64,000 nucleotides of DNA from Fusarium oxysporum f. sp. lycopersici 4287 (taxonomy: Eukaryota > Ascomycota > Sordariomycetes > Hypocreales > Nectriaceae), in NCBI RefSeq assembly GCF_000149955.1, contig NC_030991.1, forward strand, positions 3,760,187 through 3,824,186, read 5' to 3'. Positions 1 to 10,300 of the stretch are shown here, piece by piece. The notes beneath the pieces are model-generated. The model did not search any database. It was given only the letters and a program-made list of their open reading frames with translations, and was not told the origin of the DNA. The first letter of the stretch is position 1; every line of letters starts with the position of its first letter. The translations under genes and the position numbers were made by a program.

Positions 1-601
1 TCCAACCTCGTTTATAATTGGGTTGCGATTGAACTGACGATTCATCGCTGAAAATGGTCTGAAGGCATCGTCAGTTGAGTGGAAGATTCCCGGAAGCGAA
101 CAACCCGCAAACTTCAAAGCGACAAACCTCCAACAATTCTTCGATATCTTCCTTCCAAGCTTAACACCAAGAAAGCCGTTGACGAGCGGTTTCTTTAGAT
201 AACGGTATTCTTTGCATAGCCCTCCATTTGCGACCGTAATGGAGGCGTATAACTCGGCGTATCGTAGTTCGTGAGATGTGACCACCTAAAAAGTTAACAA
301 GCTTTTCATATGTAATGCGACGGTCGCGTTTTAATGAAATTAATACGTATCGAATCTGCTGAATCGTGAGTTTTCGGGGACGTCCAGATCTTGGTTTTTT
401 ATCCAGAGTTTGTAGAGTTTTCCAGCGTTGAACAATATTTGAGATTGTTTGTGGTGAACATCTTGCCTCTTGTGCGACAGCTCGATATGACTTCCCACTC
501 TCTACAGCCTGTATAATAAGAGCTTTAACTACGTCATCGAATTCATGGTTTCTTTTGCGCTTTGGGCATAAGGTGGCCAAAATTCCATTCATTTCAGACA
601 T
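1..601 (-). pseudogene. Tc1/mariner transposase, frameshifted and partial
   Basis: The open 146-residue N-terminal part (161-601) has a Tc1-type helix-turn-helix region. It contains a paired-like block (SYRAVAQEARCSPQTISNIV), a GRPRK linker of the GRPR type that joins the two DNA-binding subdomains, and a second HTH ending in the W/RL segment. It stops at 161. Continuing left, other frames restore family features: WKEDIEELLE just after the stop, and TIFSDESSV at about 33-59, which holds the first catalytic aspartate of the DDE/D triad. At least one frameshift and one stop therefore separate the DNA-binding part from the catalytic part, and this copy cannot make a whole transposase. The remaining catalytic residues lie outside the window. 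Confidence 0.8.
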
Positions 602-700
602 GTTTTATCTAAGTTTTGTCTAAGTTTGTAATTAGGATCAGTCTGATTTTATCTGGTGGATTACACGTTGGCGGGGCACCGTCCAGAGACTTTTGGACAC
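1..700 (-). mobile_element. Tc1/mariner-like element, partial and decayed
   Basis: The element runs off the left edge and carries a broken transposase on the minus strand. Its right terminus appears to be at 700. There the minus strand begins GTGTCCAAAAGTCTCTGGAC and is followed on the plus strand by TA (701-702), the expected Tc1/mariner target. The sequence just beyond (from about 705) aligns with the second copy of a local duplication at about 6975, which supports 700 as the boundary. The other terminus is outside the window. Confidence 0.7.
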
Positions 701-702
701 TA

Positions 703-1990
703 ATTTTACAACGCTGTTGCTGTTTTTAACCTCTTTCACCAATGGCTCTATCCTTACGCAATCGATATACGTCTATATATGTTCTATTTCCCAATTAGTA
801 TGGGTGGCTGGTACGTCAAGCTACCATCAAGCCGAGGAGAACATAGCAGGTAATTTCGAGCAGAGAATTAGTCAATGAATTACTGTCTGATACCTGCTAT
901 CCAGATTGGGAAACTTATTTAGGGAATCACTGTTAGTTACTAGAAATCATAATTCCCAAAAAGCTCCTTCTTAAAATTGCGGCGTCTGCTTTTTCAACAA
1001 TTCTGTTTCAACCAGTCTATGTCATCATTATCTATATGTGCTTTGTCCATCTCTGCACATATGTCTCCAGCGAGGTCTTCAACTTGAATATCATTATAAA
1101 ATTCCTCGCTGCTCATCTTATCCACTGTTTCAAAATCGCTTCTCATCCCGACTTCGCAGACATAAACGTCGAACGTCAGGTGGTCAAGTTTGAACATCTC
1201 CAGAGATAGCTTTGGATCATCAGACCGGCTGTCCATGCCCCTCCAGTTATGACTGTTCGAATCCGATGCTGGTTCGTACCATTTGTAAAAGTAATCAGAA
1301 TAGAGAGGCTCGCGTGACTCGCGACCACGCAATTCCCAGATAGTGGCCTGGAGCTCGCGCCGGTCACACAGATAATCGACGAAGTCCGACGCTATGGCCT
1401 CTTTCTTCACCGCAAAGAAAAGCCACGGGATTCCGCGTTCACTTTCATCCTCAGGCCAATCCGATATTCCGCGCCAATTAGCTTGATATTCGAGCACGAA
1501 TAGACCGTGTTTCTGGAGTTGGAGGAATGTCTCCAGGTCTTCATCGAATTGGTCCTCTTTATAGCTGCTCACAAACGCCTTTACATTATTTGACAGGAGA
1601 GCCTCCCAACTTTCAGGTGTGTCCGCGTGGACGCTACTCATGATTATGACACAAAGGTAAATAATGCAAAAAAAATGGTGAATGATGAGGTATGTATTAT
1701 ATATATGCCTCTCCTCAAGTGTAGATGTAGCGCTTTTTTAAATAGAAGGTTTAAAGTTAGTATTGAAAAACGAGATAAAAAAGAGGGTAAAATATTAAAA
1801 TGCGATATGTATATGTCTGGGAGGAGTAGAAGTCAGCTGTTTTTGGTATCAAACACTTCCAGCTTCCGCCTTACAATACCATGTTCTTTTTAAAGTTTAA
1901 TGTGGAGGAGTCCTATCAAGTATATGGCTCTCTTTTATACGCAGGCATTTGATCCGACATAGACCATTGCTAAGAGTCTGTAATTTCTAG
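703..1990. repeat. Segmental duplication, copy 1 (A1 unit)
   Basis: The sequence downstream of gene A1 (about 710-970), the gene itself and its upstream region (to about 1990) align at moderate divergence with about 6985-8840. Landmarks shared by both copies are the block around CAATGGCTCTATCCTTACGC (740), the promoter block CTCAAGTGTAGATGTAGCG (about 1713), and the block ending in GTAATCTC/GTAATTTC. Copy 2 has about 550 bp extra between its 3' flank and its gene. Confidence 0.75.
994..1641 (-). CDS. A1: intact member of an unrecognised local protein family
   Basis: This is a 215-residue single-exon gene and I do not recognise its family. No signal peptide or membrane span is visible, so a soluble intracellular protein is likely. 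Conserved blocks shared with the paralogs B2, B1 and A2 are LQLQKHGLFVL followed by NWRGISDW (about 41-62), FFAVKKEAIASDFVDYL (75-91), TIWELRGRE (100-108), and the strongest block, PKLSLEMFKLDHLTFDVYVCEVGM (143-166), described here by position. The C-terminus is acidic. The protein is rich in tryptophan and acidic residues. Upstream lies a TATATATG stretch (about 1697) inside a block that is duplicated at A2. The ATG at 1641 is supported by the equivalent start in A2. Function is unknown; an effector-like or self/non-self role would be pure speculation. Confidence 0.7.
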   Translation of the reverse strand: MSSVHADTPESWEALLSNNVKAFVSSYKEDQFDEDLETFLQLQKHGLFVLEYQANWRGISDWPEDESERGIPWLFFAVKKEAIASDFVDYLCDRRELQATIWELRGRESREPLYSDYFYKWYEPASDSNSHNWRGMDSRSDDPKLSLEMFKLDHLTFDVYVCEVGMRSDFETVDKMSSEEFYNDIQVEDLAGDICAEMDKAHIDNDDIDWLKQNC

Positions 1991-3013
1991 ATCTTCTTGC
2001 TTATCGGGATAAAGGAAGAGTACGGAAATCTTCGTGCTCTTCTCATTCTAGCTTTTACGTCCAAGTTCATCGTTCCGCGCATTTTAGGTTCAGTCTTCAA
2101 AGTTCTATTCCCCGTAGGGTGCACTGTCGGCTTCATATTTCACTGTATTACTTATTGCAGATACTTTTTGACTTGTTTGCATCATGACACCCTAACTGAC
2201 ACCTGCCAGCCTTTGCTTATAGATCACTTACTGGACATAGTACCATACAGGAAATTTCATTTTCAGTCTCCCTCCCGATATGAAAAACATCACTGTTCTT
2301 GCGGGCGAGGAAAACGATCAACGATGAAATTTTGGATACTCAACCTGGAATGTGTAATACGTGTGGCTTTACTGATCTGCAGCCATCGCCAAAATTCCTA
2401 GAAATGTTGTTGGAGATGGCAAGACTGTAGACGCAGGCAGAAGAGGTCGTGATGGCAGATTCTGCACAGTCTCGAAACAGTACCACAGCATCCGTTTCTG
2501 GACGCTGTAAGTAACATAGTACTCAGATTCGAGTAGCCCTTGTAGCCTGTACGGAGACTAGTTACTATTAGCATATATATACTTCTCCAGATTCGCGCCC
2601 TAAACATCTATAGTAGCAATACTTGTAAACCAGCCTTTACAAGGAATAATTGCGTTGTTAAGTGGAAGGTGACTAGTCACACCTGACAATCTCGGGCCAT
2701 GCAGCTATGTAACTGTTCAGAGTATAACTGTCAGCAGCGGGTTGATTCCCAACCGTGGATAAATTAAGCCGTGCTGTGTTATTGTTGTTAGATTGCGTAG
2801 GGCGCAGTACTGAGCGTTGTCGAAATGCTGTTTAGGCTTTGTTCAATGGGAAGCCTAATTGGTGCAGTATCCAGCGAGCCAAGTTGCATAAAAGTGCTGA
2901 TGAATGTGTTGTATCTAATCGTGGCCTGTTGTCTTAGAGCGACGAAACACTTCTTCGCTTACTAATCTAAGATCGATTCATTTAATATAACTCTATAGTT
3001 CCTGGTAACTCTT
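1991..3013. other. Interval between A1 and B1 units
   Basis: About 1 kb, AT-rich, with only short frames and no recognisable gene or repeat. It separates the A1 duplication unit from the broken gene B1. Confidence 0.4.
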
Positions 3014-3735
3014 TCATTGTATATTGTAGCTGGGCTCGACCTCCGCGGCTTTCAAAGCTGACACCACCTCGTCAACTATGTTAAACTTCTCGATCGTGTC
3101 ATGAAAGTCCTGTTTTGCCATCCCTATGTAGTCTTTCCACTCCATGCCCATCGTTACGTGGCAGATACATATAGGGAACTTCGGGTGTTGGAGATCCTGC
3201 AGCTTAAGATCTCCCCGTTCAAAGTCCACCAATTCTAGCTCTTTGATTTTAGATTTCGGGTCGGGAATTTGCAGCAGCTTCGTGAGGTACTGCTAGGAGA
3301 GTATTTATGGTTAAATTTAGGCTCATATAGCTTGCCATCGAAACCGTTTCAAACAGTTACATGAAGCTTGGGGTTAGATAATAGCTCTCTGAGAAAGATT
3401 GGCGTTGTCGGGTATTCCTTGATAAAAACCTGAACGCATGGGCTTCCGCGGTGCTCGTACTTATAAATATCATGTCTGCATTGGTCTTCGACACATACTC
3501 CGCACCTTTCGTCTTCCCATGGTGATAGATCACGCCAACTACCGTCAACTCCGAATGATGGTAGCTCATAGCGGAGGAGTTGAAGAAACGCGTCCCTGTC
3601 ATCTGCGTTTTCGCAGTCTTCCGTCATGCCTTCTTTCACCCGTTGCGGATCATTCACATCTGTTGCCGAACTACGTTCAATTTCCATTTAGCATGGTGCA
3701 AGGAGATCTCTCCAGCTGGCGTCTTTGTAGTTCAT
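3014..3735 (-). pseudogene. B1: broken paralog of B2
   Basis: Minus-strand frames align with B2 over its whole length. An ATG at 3735 starts MNYKDASWRDLLAPC, matching the N-terminus of B2, and is followed at once by a TAA. The next segment (3349-3687) carries the cysteine-rich middle (C-G-V-C...C...C) and SNPKLHVTV, then stops. The last segment (3014-3232) carries HVTMGMEWKDYIGM and FNIVDEVV, almost identical to the end of B2. At least one nonsense change and one frameshift (between 3232 and 3349) break it. Its upstream region (about 3770-3990) aligns with that of B2 but lacks the TIR element found there, so it preserves the empty insertion site. Confidence 0.8.
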
Positions 3736-4060
3736 TGTTGTTGTGGCAAGAGACATAGCATAACCATGGTCTGGGCTACAAGACATAAGACTATATATAT
3801 GTCTCTAACACTCGCCTTAGGGAAAATTATGAATAGCCAGAAATGTACTTTTTTCCTGCTTCAGCAGCAGTGTGAGATTCGCCGGAACGGCGTATTTCAG
3901 ATTGGAACTATTGCACTAATATTGCAGCTGCTCAAAATCTTCAAGCTGTAGTGCATCAATGACGCTGCAACACTGCATGCTTTGTTATTTACGATATGCG
4001 ATGTTCTGACAATGATATGAGGATTGGCAATGGAATTCTCTGGGAGCTGACCGCGACGCG

Positions 4061-5379
4061 TCACCTGTTGACAAGGCGCTGGGCTCATAACTTCATCAAG
4101 CCACAACCAGAGCTAAAGACGGCTTTATTCCGCAATATGACTACCAGAGAGCCAAATTCGAAGATCATACTGATATTCGTAGCTGGTTTAGGCTTGTGCA
4201 GAATACGATCGCGACGTATGGTATCCGATCAGGTGATATGTGGAACTTTCATAAGAATGGCGTTACGATGGGCATTATTATGGCTGGAACGGTTGTCACA
4301 GGTTCAGGAAGGAAAGGGGGGCCACAATCAGTGCAGCCTGGAAACCAAGAATGGATTACTATAATCTAGGTGATTAATGCAGAAGGTCAATCGATCACGC
4401 CGTTCATCATTGTTGCAGGCCATAATCACCTTGCAAATTGGTACCAAGAGTGCGACCTCCCAGGCCATTGGGTGATTGCAACGAGCCAATACGGATGGGG
4501 AAATAACGAACTGGGTCTTGAGTGGCTAAAGCGCGTTGACCGGTCCTCAGCTGAGCGATCAAATAGTCTTTATCGTCTTCTGATCCTCGATGGCCACGAA
4601 AGCCACCACTCGGCCGATTTCGAGCGATATTGTCAGGAGAACAAGGTCGTCACCTTCTCATGCCTCAAACCTACTTCAGACTCTTGATGTCGGGTGCTTT
4701 TCCGTGCTTAAGAAGGCATATGGCCGGGAAATCGAGCATCTGATCCGATGCTCTATAACCCCCGTTTCCAAGACCGAGTTCTTTCCGGCTTTTTATGCCG
4801 CATTTGAGGCCACTATGAGGTGCCGGGCTTGTTCCACTTGACCCGGAACATGTGGTCTCGAAACTTGATGTGCAGCTACGGACTCCAACGCCAGTTGAGG
4901 AGGAGACTGGCCCCTCTACCCCATGGGTCTCAAAGACGCCAAAGACGGTGCTTGAGGCTGGGTCGCAATCGGAGTATCTCGCAAGATGGATCAGAAGGCA
5001 TCACAGCAGCTCACCAGAGTCAGTTCTGGAAGCACTGAAGTCTCTTTCCAAGGGGACCAAGGCGGTCATGCATGAGGTTAGCTTATTAAAGGTCAAGGTC
5101 CAAGATCTTGAACGGGCGAATGAGATACTAAGCCGGCGGCGGAGGGCAAAAAGAACCCGAGTACAGAAAGGAGGAGCAATTACAATAGAGGAAGGAAGGC
5201 AAGTAATTAATCAGATGGATGTCGATACGCAGGTAGTGGCTGAATCGTCGAAAAGTTGTGGTCGGGAAGGGTCAGCGCGCGGGAAAGAAAGGCGTTGTGG
5301 AGCATGTGGCAACATAGGACATAATGCAAGAACATGTCAGATAGTTGTTTCAATATCTGGCGAAGAGTCTGGCGATTAG
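4061..5379 (+). pseudogene. pogo/Fot1-like (DDE_1) transposase, dead
   Basis: Three plus-strand frames together give most of a fungal pogo-type transposase. RRWAHNFIKPQPELKT (about 4064) leads, after a frameshift, into YDYQRAKFEDHTDIRSWF and QNTIATYGIRSGDMWNF. The usual first catalytic block NFDETG reads NFHKNG here, so the first acidic residue is lost. A TAG follows at about 4366. The second block, LLILDGHESHHSADFERY, is intact, and the third survives as LQTLDVGCFSVLKKAYG after a small deletion. The C-terminal tail (4852-5379) keeps a coiled region (SLLKVKVQDLERANEIL) and a CCHC knuckle (CGACGNIGHNARTC). The N-terminal CENP-B-like DNA-binding part is missing. Missing N-terminus, lost catalytic residue, stop and frameshifts make it non-functional. 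Confidence 0.85.
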
Positions 5380-5493
5380 TTTCAATTGATCGGATGATTT
5401 GTCGACTTTCTGTGATCATTTCTATTTTAAAGGTTAAGATTTGTTGGTGCACATGCTTATCATGTACGTTAGTTATAATTTAAGCTAATAAGC

Positions 5494-6216
5494 TTACTCA
5501 CTAGGCTTAACCCCTGCGCTTTCTAATACTGACACTACCTCATCAACTATATTAAACTTGGTAATTGCCTTACAAAACTCTTCATCGTTCATCCCACTGT
5601 AGTCTTTCCACTCCATTCCCATCGCTACTTGGCAGATATATACCTCGTATTCCAGGTGTTGGAGATTATATTCTTCCAAGGACAGCTTTCCCTCTAGTGT
5701 TGGGCCAGCCCGCGGAACCCAGTCGCCAGACTTCGACTCCAACCTTCGGCTCATCCAACTAGCAACATGTTTAGGATCGAATTTGCAGGGCTTATATAGC
5801 GTCCCATCAAGACCATTCCAAACAATTGCATAAAGCTTGGGGTTATTCAGCAGCTCATCGATAAAGGTTGGCGTTATTGAGTCTTTCTTAACCAAGAATT
5901 CCAGGCATGGAAGTCCACGGCACTCGCACTCTGAGTATCCGCATGTATCCTTTTTGCATGGCCCTGAGCTACATTGGCACATCTCAGCTATCCATGGTGC
6001 TAAGCCACGCCAACTACCGTCAGGCTCTTCCACTAACAGTTCATAACTCTGTAGTTTGAGTAATGCTGCTATGTCCTCTGCGCATTCGCAGTCCTCTCTC
6101 CGGTGCGAAAATCGTGAGTCGACCTTCCGTCCTGGCAAACTGCACTCAATGTGTATTTTGTTCCAAGCTAGCAGATCACCCCAGTCAGTCAGTTCGTCTG
6201 TCTTCATGCAGTTCAT
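5494..6216 (-). CDS. B2: intact cysteine-rich member of the A/B family
   Basis: This 240-residue single-exon gene is homologous to A1. Shared blocks are LKLQSYELLV plus SWRGLAPW (54-75), LEFLVKKDSITPTFIDELL (105-123), YAIVWNGLDGTLY (129-141), and KLSLEEYNLQHLEYEVYICQVAM (177-199). Unlike the A type, it carries a cysteine cluster at residues 80-104 (C80, C82, C87, C92, C97, C99, C104) that could bind metal; B1 keeps part of it. No signal peptide or membrane span is seen. The start is supported by alignment with the B1 start. A TATATATA stretch lies about 50 bp upstream (about 6270), in a block shared with B1. Function is unknown. Confidence 0.7.
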   Translation of the reverse strand: MNCMKTDELTDWGDLLAWNKIHIECSLPGRKVDSRFSHRREDCECAEDIAALLKLQSYELLVEEPDGSWRGLAPWIAEMCQCSSGPCKKDTCGYSECECRGLPCLEFLVKKDSITPTFIDELLNNPKLYAIVWNGLDGTLYKPCKFDPKHVASWMSRRLESKSGDWVPRAGPTLEGKLSLEEYNLQHLEYEVYICQVAMGMEWKDYSGMNDEEFCKAITKFNIVDEVVSVLESAGVKPSE

Positions 6217-6389
6217 TGTGGCAAGAGATATGATCTTAGCATAAGTTAGGCTATAAGATAGACAGTTATATATATCTCTTCATTGTCTCAGGGAAAATTA
6301 AGAATGGGCGGAAATGCAATTTGTTCTTATTTTAGCAGCAGTCGGAGATTGGCCGCAGTGGTTTTTTGCAGATTGATACTACTGTGCTA

Positions 6390-6819
6390 CAGTAAGGTGC
6401 GGGTCCACCGTCAGTAGTCCACCATCGTAAATTTGTTGTAAGTGACCCAAAACAGACTAGATGTGGCGCACACCTCACTTGCTGATGATGCTAGTATAGT
6501 CCCTGTCCTGTTCGCTCACTAACAGCATCCAGATCAGTATCAAAGAATATGAATGAACGTGGACTCTATCCAGGACCTGGCCAAGAGACAATTACTAAGC
6601 AAGATAAATCCCAGGTTATTAAAGCGATCATAGGTTCATCTTAACACCGGCACCTGATTTCAGACCGCCGAGATACAATGAGGCTATTACGACTGAGAGA
6701 TGGCGGGGTTCATTTCGACTCTGGCTGTGCATGGGTCTTGCGCCACGCTTAGTCCATTTTGGGACACTTTCTATAAAAGCATTATAGTAAACTACTGACG
6801 GTGAACCCGTACCTTACTG
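6390..6819. mobile_element. MITE-A copy 1 (430 bp, TA target)
   Basis: The element is bounded by inverted repeats of about 28 bp. The left end is CAGTAAGGTGCGGGTCCACC; the right end, inverted, differs from it at two positions over this stretch. TA flanks it on both sides (6388-6389, 6820-6821). It has no coding capacity. The related upstream region of B1 reads continuously across the site (GCACTAATATTGC, about 3914), giving an empty-site control. An internal GTCCCAAAA-type block links it to copies 2 and 3, although the interior is divergent. Confidence 0.85.
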
Positions 6820-6984
6820 TAATATTGTAGGTGCTAAGAAGCCTAAAGCCATAGTGCATCACTGACCCTACACCGCTGCACGTTTTAGTCACGAACTGAC
6901 GATATGGGATAGAGTGGCTTGCAATGTCTCCTTCGGCCTCTGCTTCGGGGTGCCACAACCATCGCTATTTCTGGCTATGCAGGC

Positions 6985-8840
6985 TACATCGCTGTTGCTA
7001 TCTTTTAGCTTCATTCCTCAATGGTTCTATTCTTACGCAGTTGATATACTTCTATATATATTCTGTTTCGTGTGGCTGGTAAATCAAACTACTATCAAGC
7101 TTAGGACACAGGTAGTAAATTCGATTGGAGAATTATTTCATGAATTACTATCTGTAACATCTATTCTTGAAATTGGAAAACTTATTAAATAAAATACTCT
7201 CAGTTATATGACCTATATTTCCAAAATACGTCTCTTTACTATAAGTAAAGCCTTTTCTTTCTACTACTGTGTGTTGTTTTTTAAAACAAGATATTTACAT
7301 ATAGGGCATTTTAGGTTTGGTGTTTAACATCTTATCTTTAGATGTTGTTCATACTGCAAGCCTACTCAGGTTTCTTCTGTTAGTAGGGAAGCTGAATCCG
7401 AAATCCCTTCTATTAGAAGTATGCTAATTGGTTGCTAACTGACTCGAAGACTTATATTGCTCAACAACTTAGAATCTAGATTCTGCTAGCCATCCATATC
7501 AAAGTTAGGATCTGATATAAAACATCAAATCTTGCTCAAAACTTCTCGCTCCTGTCTAGCCGCATGATGAAGGTCCTGAAGTCAGTCAGCAGCAATCTCT
7601 TGTCCCTCCAGCTTCGCCTCAATGTTGCTCATCACGCTTTCCTTTGCTCGCCTCTCACGATATCTGACGAAGAAAACATTTACAGGCGATTTTAGTTTTC
7701 CATCCAATCCATCATCTCTTCCCGCTTGACCTAAACGTCGAGTTCCCGCTGGCGTTCCTCGCTGGTACCTCAATCATAATGCATCTACATCACCCAGCCG
7801 GTAGATATTACGATTTCAAGTTTTTTGATCGTGGTATTCGATTATCTATTCTCGCTTTGCTAATTGCTGCACATGTGTCTCCAACCAGGTCCATGTCTTT
7901 AATATTATTATAGAAGGTCTGGCTGTCCATCTTATCGAGTGTTTCGAAATCGATTCTCATCCCGACTTCGCAGACATAAACGTCGAACGTCAGGTGGTCA
8001 AGTTTGAACCTCTTCAAGGATAGCTTTCCTCTATCAGAACGGCTCTTCATGCCCATCCAGTTATGACTCTCTGAATCTAGCATGTACAATTTGCAAAGGT
8101 CATTAGAATAGAGAGGCTCGCGTGACTCGCAACCACGCAGTTCCCAGATAGTGGTCTGGAACTGGTCCTGATGACGAAGATAATTGACGAAGTCCGACGC
8201 TATGGCGTCTTTCTTTACCGCAAAGGCAAGCCATGGGATTTCGCGTCTACTTTCGTCCCCAGGCCATTACGCCGTTCCCCGCCAACTAGCTTCATATTGA
8301 AGCACTAATAGGCGGTGTTCTTGGAGTTTGGAGGACGTCTTAAGGTCTTCATCGTATTGGTCCTCGTCGTAGTTGTCCTTAAAATCGTTTCGATTCTTCC
8401 ACAGGAGAGTCCCCCAATGTTGAGATCTGCCCTCGTAGATTACTATACTCATGGTTATGACACAAAGGTGAATAATTTAAACAAACGGTAAATATTGAGA
8501 TATGTCGTAGTTTATATATGTATATACCTCTCCTTAAGTGTAGATGTAGCGTGTCTCAGATAGATGACTTTAAGTCAAAACGATAAAAAGAAGACGAAAG
8601 ACTAAAATGCGACATGTTCTGTTCAAGGGGAGAAGAAGTGTGGCTGATATTGAGGATAATACGGTTGATCTTAGTATGGAACACTTCCCGCCTTAAAATA
8701 CGATGCTCTCATTAAAGCTTAAACTGGAGGGGACCCATCGAGTACATAGCTCTCTTCCGTTAGCAGGCATTCTATCAGACATAGGCTGATGTTCACCGCT
8801 GTACTGCTTCCCCTAGCGGAGACGTCAGTAATCTCTTGAA
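6985..8840. repeat. Segmental duplication, copy 2 (A2 unit)
   Basis: This aligns with 703-1990. It matches at the 3' flank (about 6985-7240), at gene A2 (7808-8452), and in the promoter region (TATATATGTATATACCTCTCC at about 8515, then AAGTGTAGATGTAGCG) out to about 8840. About 550 bp at 7241-7800 have no counterpart in copy 1 and contain a 63-codon minus-strand frame (7582-7773) that I do not recognise. Confidence 0.7.
7808..8452 (-). pseudogene. A2: paralog of A1 broken by one nonsense codon
   Basis: Read on the minus strand from the ATG at 8452, the frame stays open over the full length of A1 except for one TAA (about 8265-8267), where A1 has a GAT codon (WRGISDWP in A1, WRGTA-stop-WP here). 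Beyond the stop the same frame continues through FAVKKDAIASDFVNYL, TIWELRGCESREPLYS, and KLSLKRFKLDHLTFDVYVCE to RIPRSKNLKS. A single substitution-type change therefore separates it from an intact gene. Readthrough or a strain-specific null allele is possible. Confidence 0.8.
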
Positions 8841-9074
8841 ACGTTCATCCAGCATAAGTGATGTACCGGAGCTCCCGTGAATTCTATAGAGTGTACTATC
8901 CTATATATAAGCTACAGTGTTCTACATTCCTCTCCTTGACACTCAATACCAATCAGAGGTTATGAGTTGATGATGAAATAATAAAGAAAACAATTAATGT
9001 ACGCAAAGGAGTTGGTGTTGGGATCGCTATCATGTATTGGCAGAGCTGTTGACCAATGCTTACAACTAATGTTC

Positions 9075-10300
9075 ACACCCTCTTGTCCTCAGGAAGTGGG
9101 TGGATGATTTGCTCCAGAGCCTCGCTATCAAAACTGTTCGTAGATGTCTCTAGGCTTCTTCTTCTCGTTTGAATGTCATCGTCGTGCATGAGATCCAGAA
9201 TGTTTCTTTTCAAACATGCCCAATATCCATTTGCGTTTCAACCTCGTAGATACTGCTTGCCCAGAGCAGTCATATACGTCCCTGCCATAGAGCGGAAATC
9301 TGGCCCAGAGAATCTGTAATCGTCAGTAGCCTGTGAGCTGTACGGCTGCGGCTATCTTCCACACCATGGACTGAGGAGAGAAAGAATACTCACTGTTCTA
9401 CCATCTTGGCTGGTCGCCGCGAAGCTCCATTGATGGCCACGAGTAATGATATCTAGCAGTATGCCAAGCTTGTTTAGAGCAACTTCAGCATGTGTCCCTG
9501 ATCCTAACTACGTCCACAAGTATCTGAAGTTCTACTGTGCAGCTTGCTATGTACCCATTTGCAAAGTCGCGCCAGCTTCAGTGTTACCCAATTTCTTGGT
9601 CTCCAGACTGATATATATCGGCTCTGCCTTGAGTCAAAGCTGCAAGTAAACTCAGCATGGCTGGTTTAAAACATTCCCTTTTAAACTCCATCTTACTACA
9701 AATAAATTCCAGTATACAACACTGTCGGAATCATATGGCACTTTGGCGTAGACGTCATCTTCGTCTAATCAATATCTCGATAGATCATGACTGCGTACCG
9801 TACGTATATTTGGACCTAGAGGCCCCTACCACGCTGACCACTTACTAACCTTCAAAAATATGTTTCTAAGCACAGCCGGGTGTAGCGCCTCACCGATTCC
9901 GAGTCGCCGAATCATAACTTCATCATCGTTCGATGATAGAACTATGTAGCGTCCTGCTAGTTGAACAAGCTGAGGTACGAGTTGGAGAGGATCTTTTGCG
10001 ACATCTCACCGCCCTCGACCTGTGTAAACCACCACAGTCCGATGCTTGCTGTGGCGTGGTGCTACCATCCGCGTCCTGATCTTATTCGTAATCGTCGTCA
10101 CGTCGATTCCATTTTGGGGATGATCGGAGTTGCGGGCCTATCCCCCCGGTCATGGGGGCTATCCTGGGGAACCATCTGAGAAGATAGGGGGTCTTGAGTA
10201 CAATCTTCTGCAGGAGGTGTCAGAAGTCGTCTTTTTCGATGTATGGGTCCTCGTCATGATCGAGTGAAGTGGCCGCAGATGGATCAAATTCTGGTTGCGG
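9075..10300 (-). pseudogene. Degraded multi-exon gene of unknown function
   Basis: Coding-like stretches survive in order on the minus strand. They are PSAATSLDHDEDPYIEKDDF (about 10270-10215), DPLQLVPQLVQLAGRYIVL continuing to LHPAVLRNIFLK (about 9995-9860, followed by GTTAGTAAG), MEFKRECFKPAMLSLLAAL (from 9691), KLGILLDIITRGHQWSFAATS (about 9470-9405, followed by a GTGAGT donor), and FSGPDFRSMAGTYMTALGK continuing to EALEQIIHPLPEDKRV-stop (about 9300-9080). Several stops and frameshifts lie between them. I do not recognise the family. The order of the pieces and the splice-like joints argue for a decayed real gene rather than chance frames. Confidence 0.5.

Noticed and set aside
681..700. 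GTCCAGAGACTTTTGGACAC as a transcription terminator hairpin
   Set aside because: It sits at the terminus of the Tc1-like element next to TA and is better explained as part of its inverted repeat.
1250..1275. GTTCGAATCC resembling a tRNA B box
   Set aside because: It lies inside gene A1, and no A box or cloverleaf stems are present around it. No tRNA gene was found anywhere in the window.
3438..3951. Plus-strand frames of 106 and 123 codons
   Set aside because: Antisense to pseudogene B1 and its promoter.
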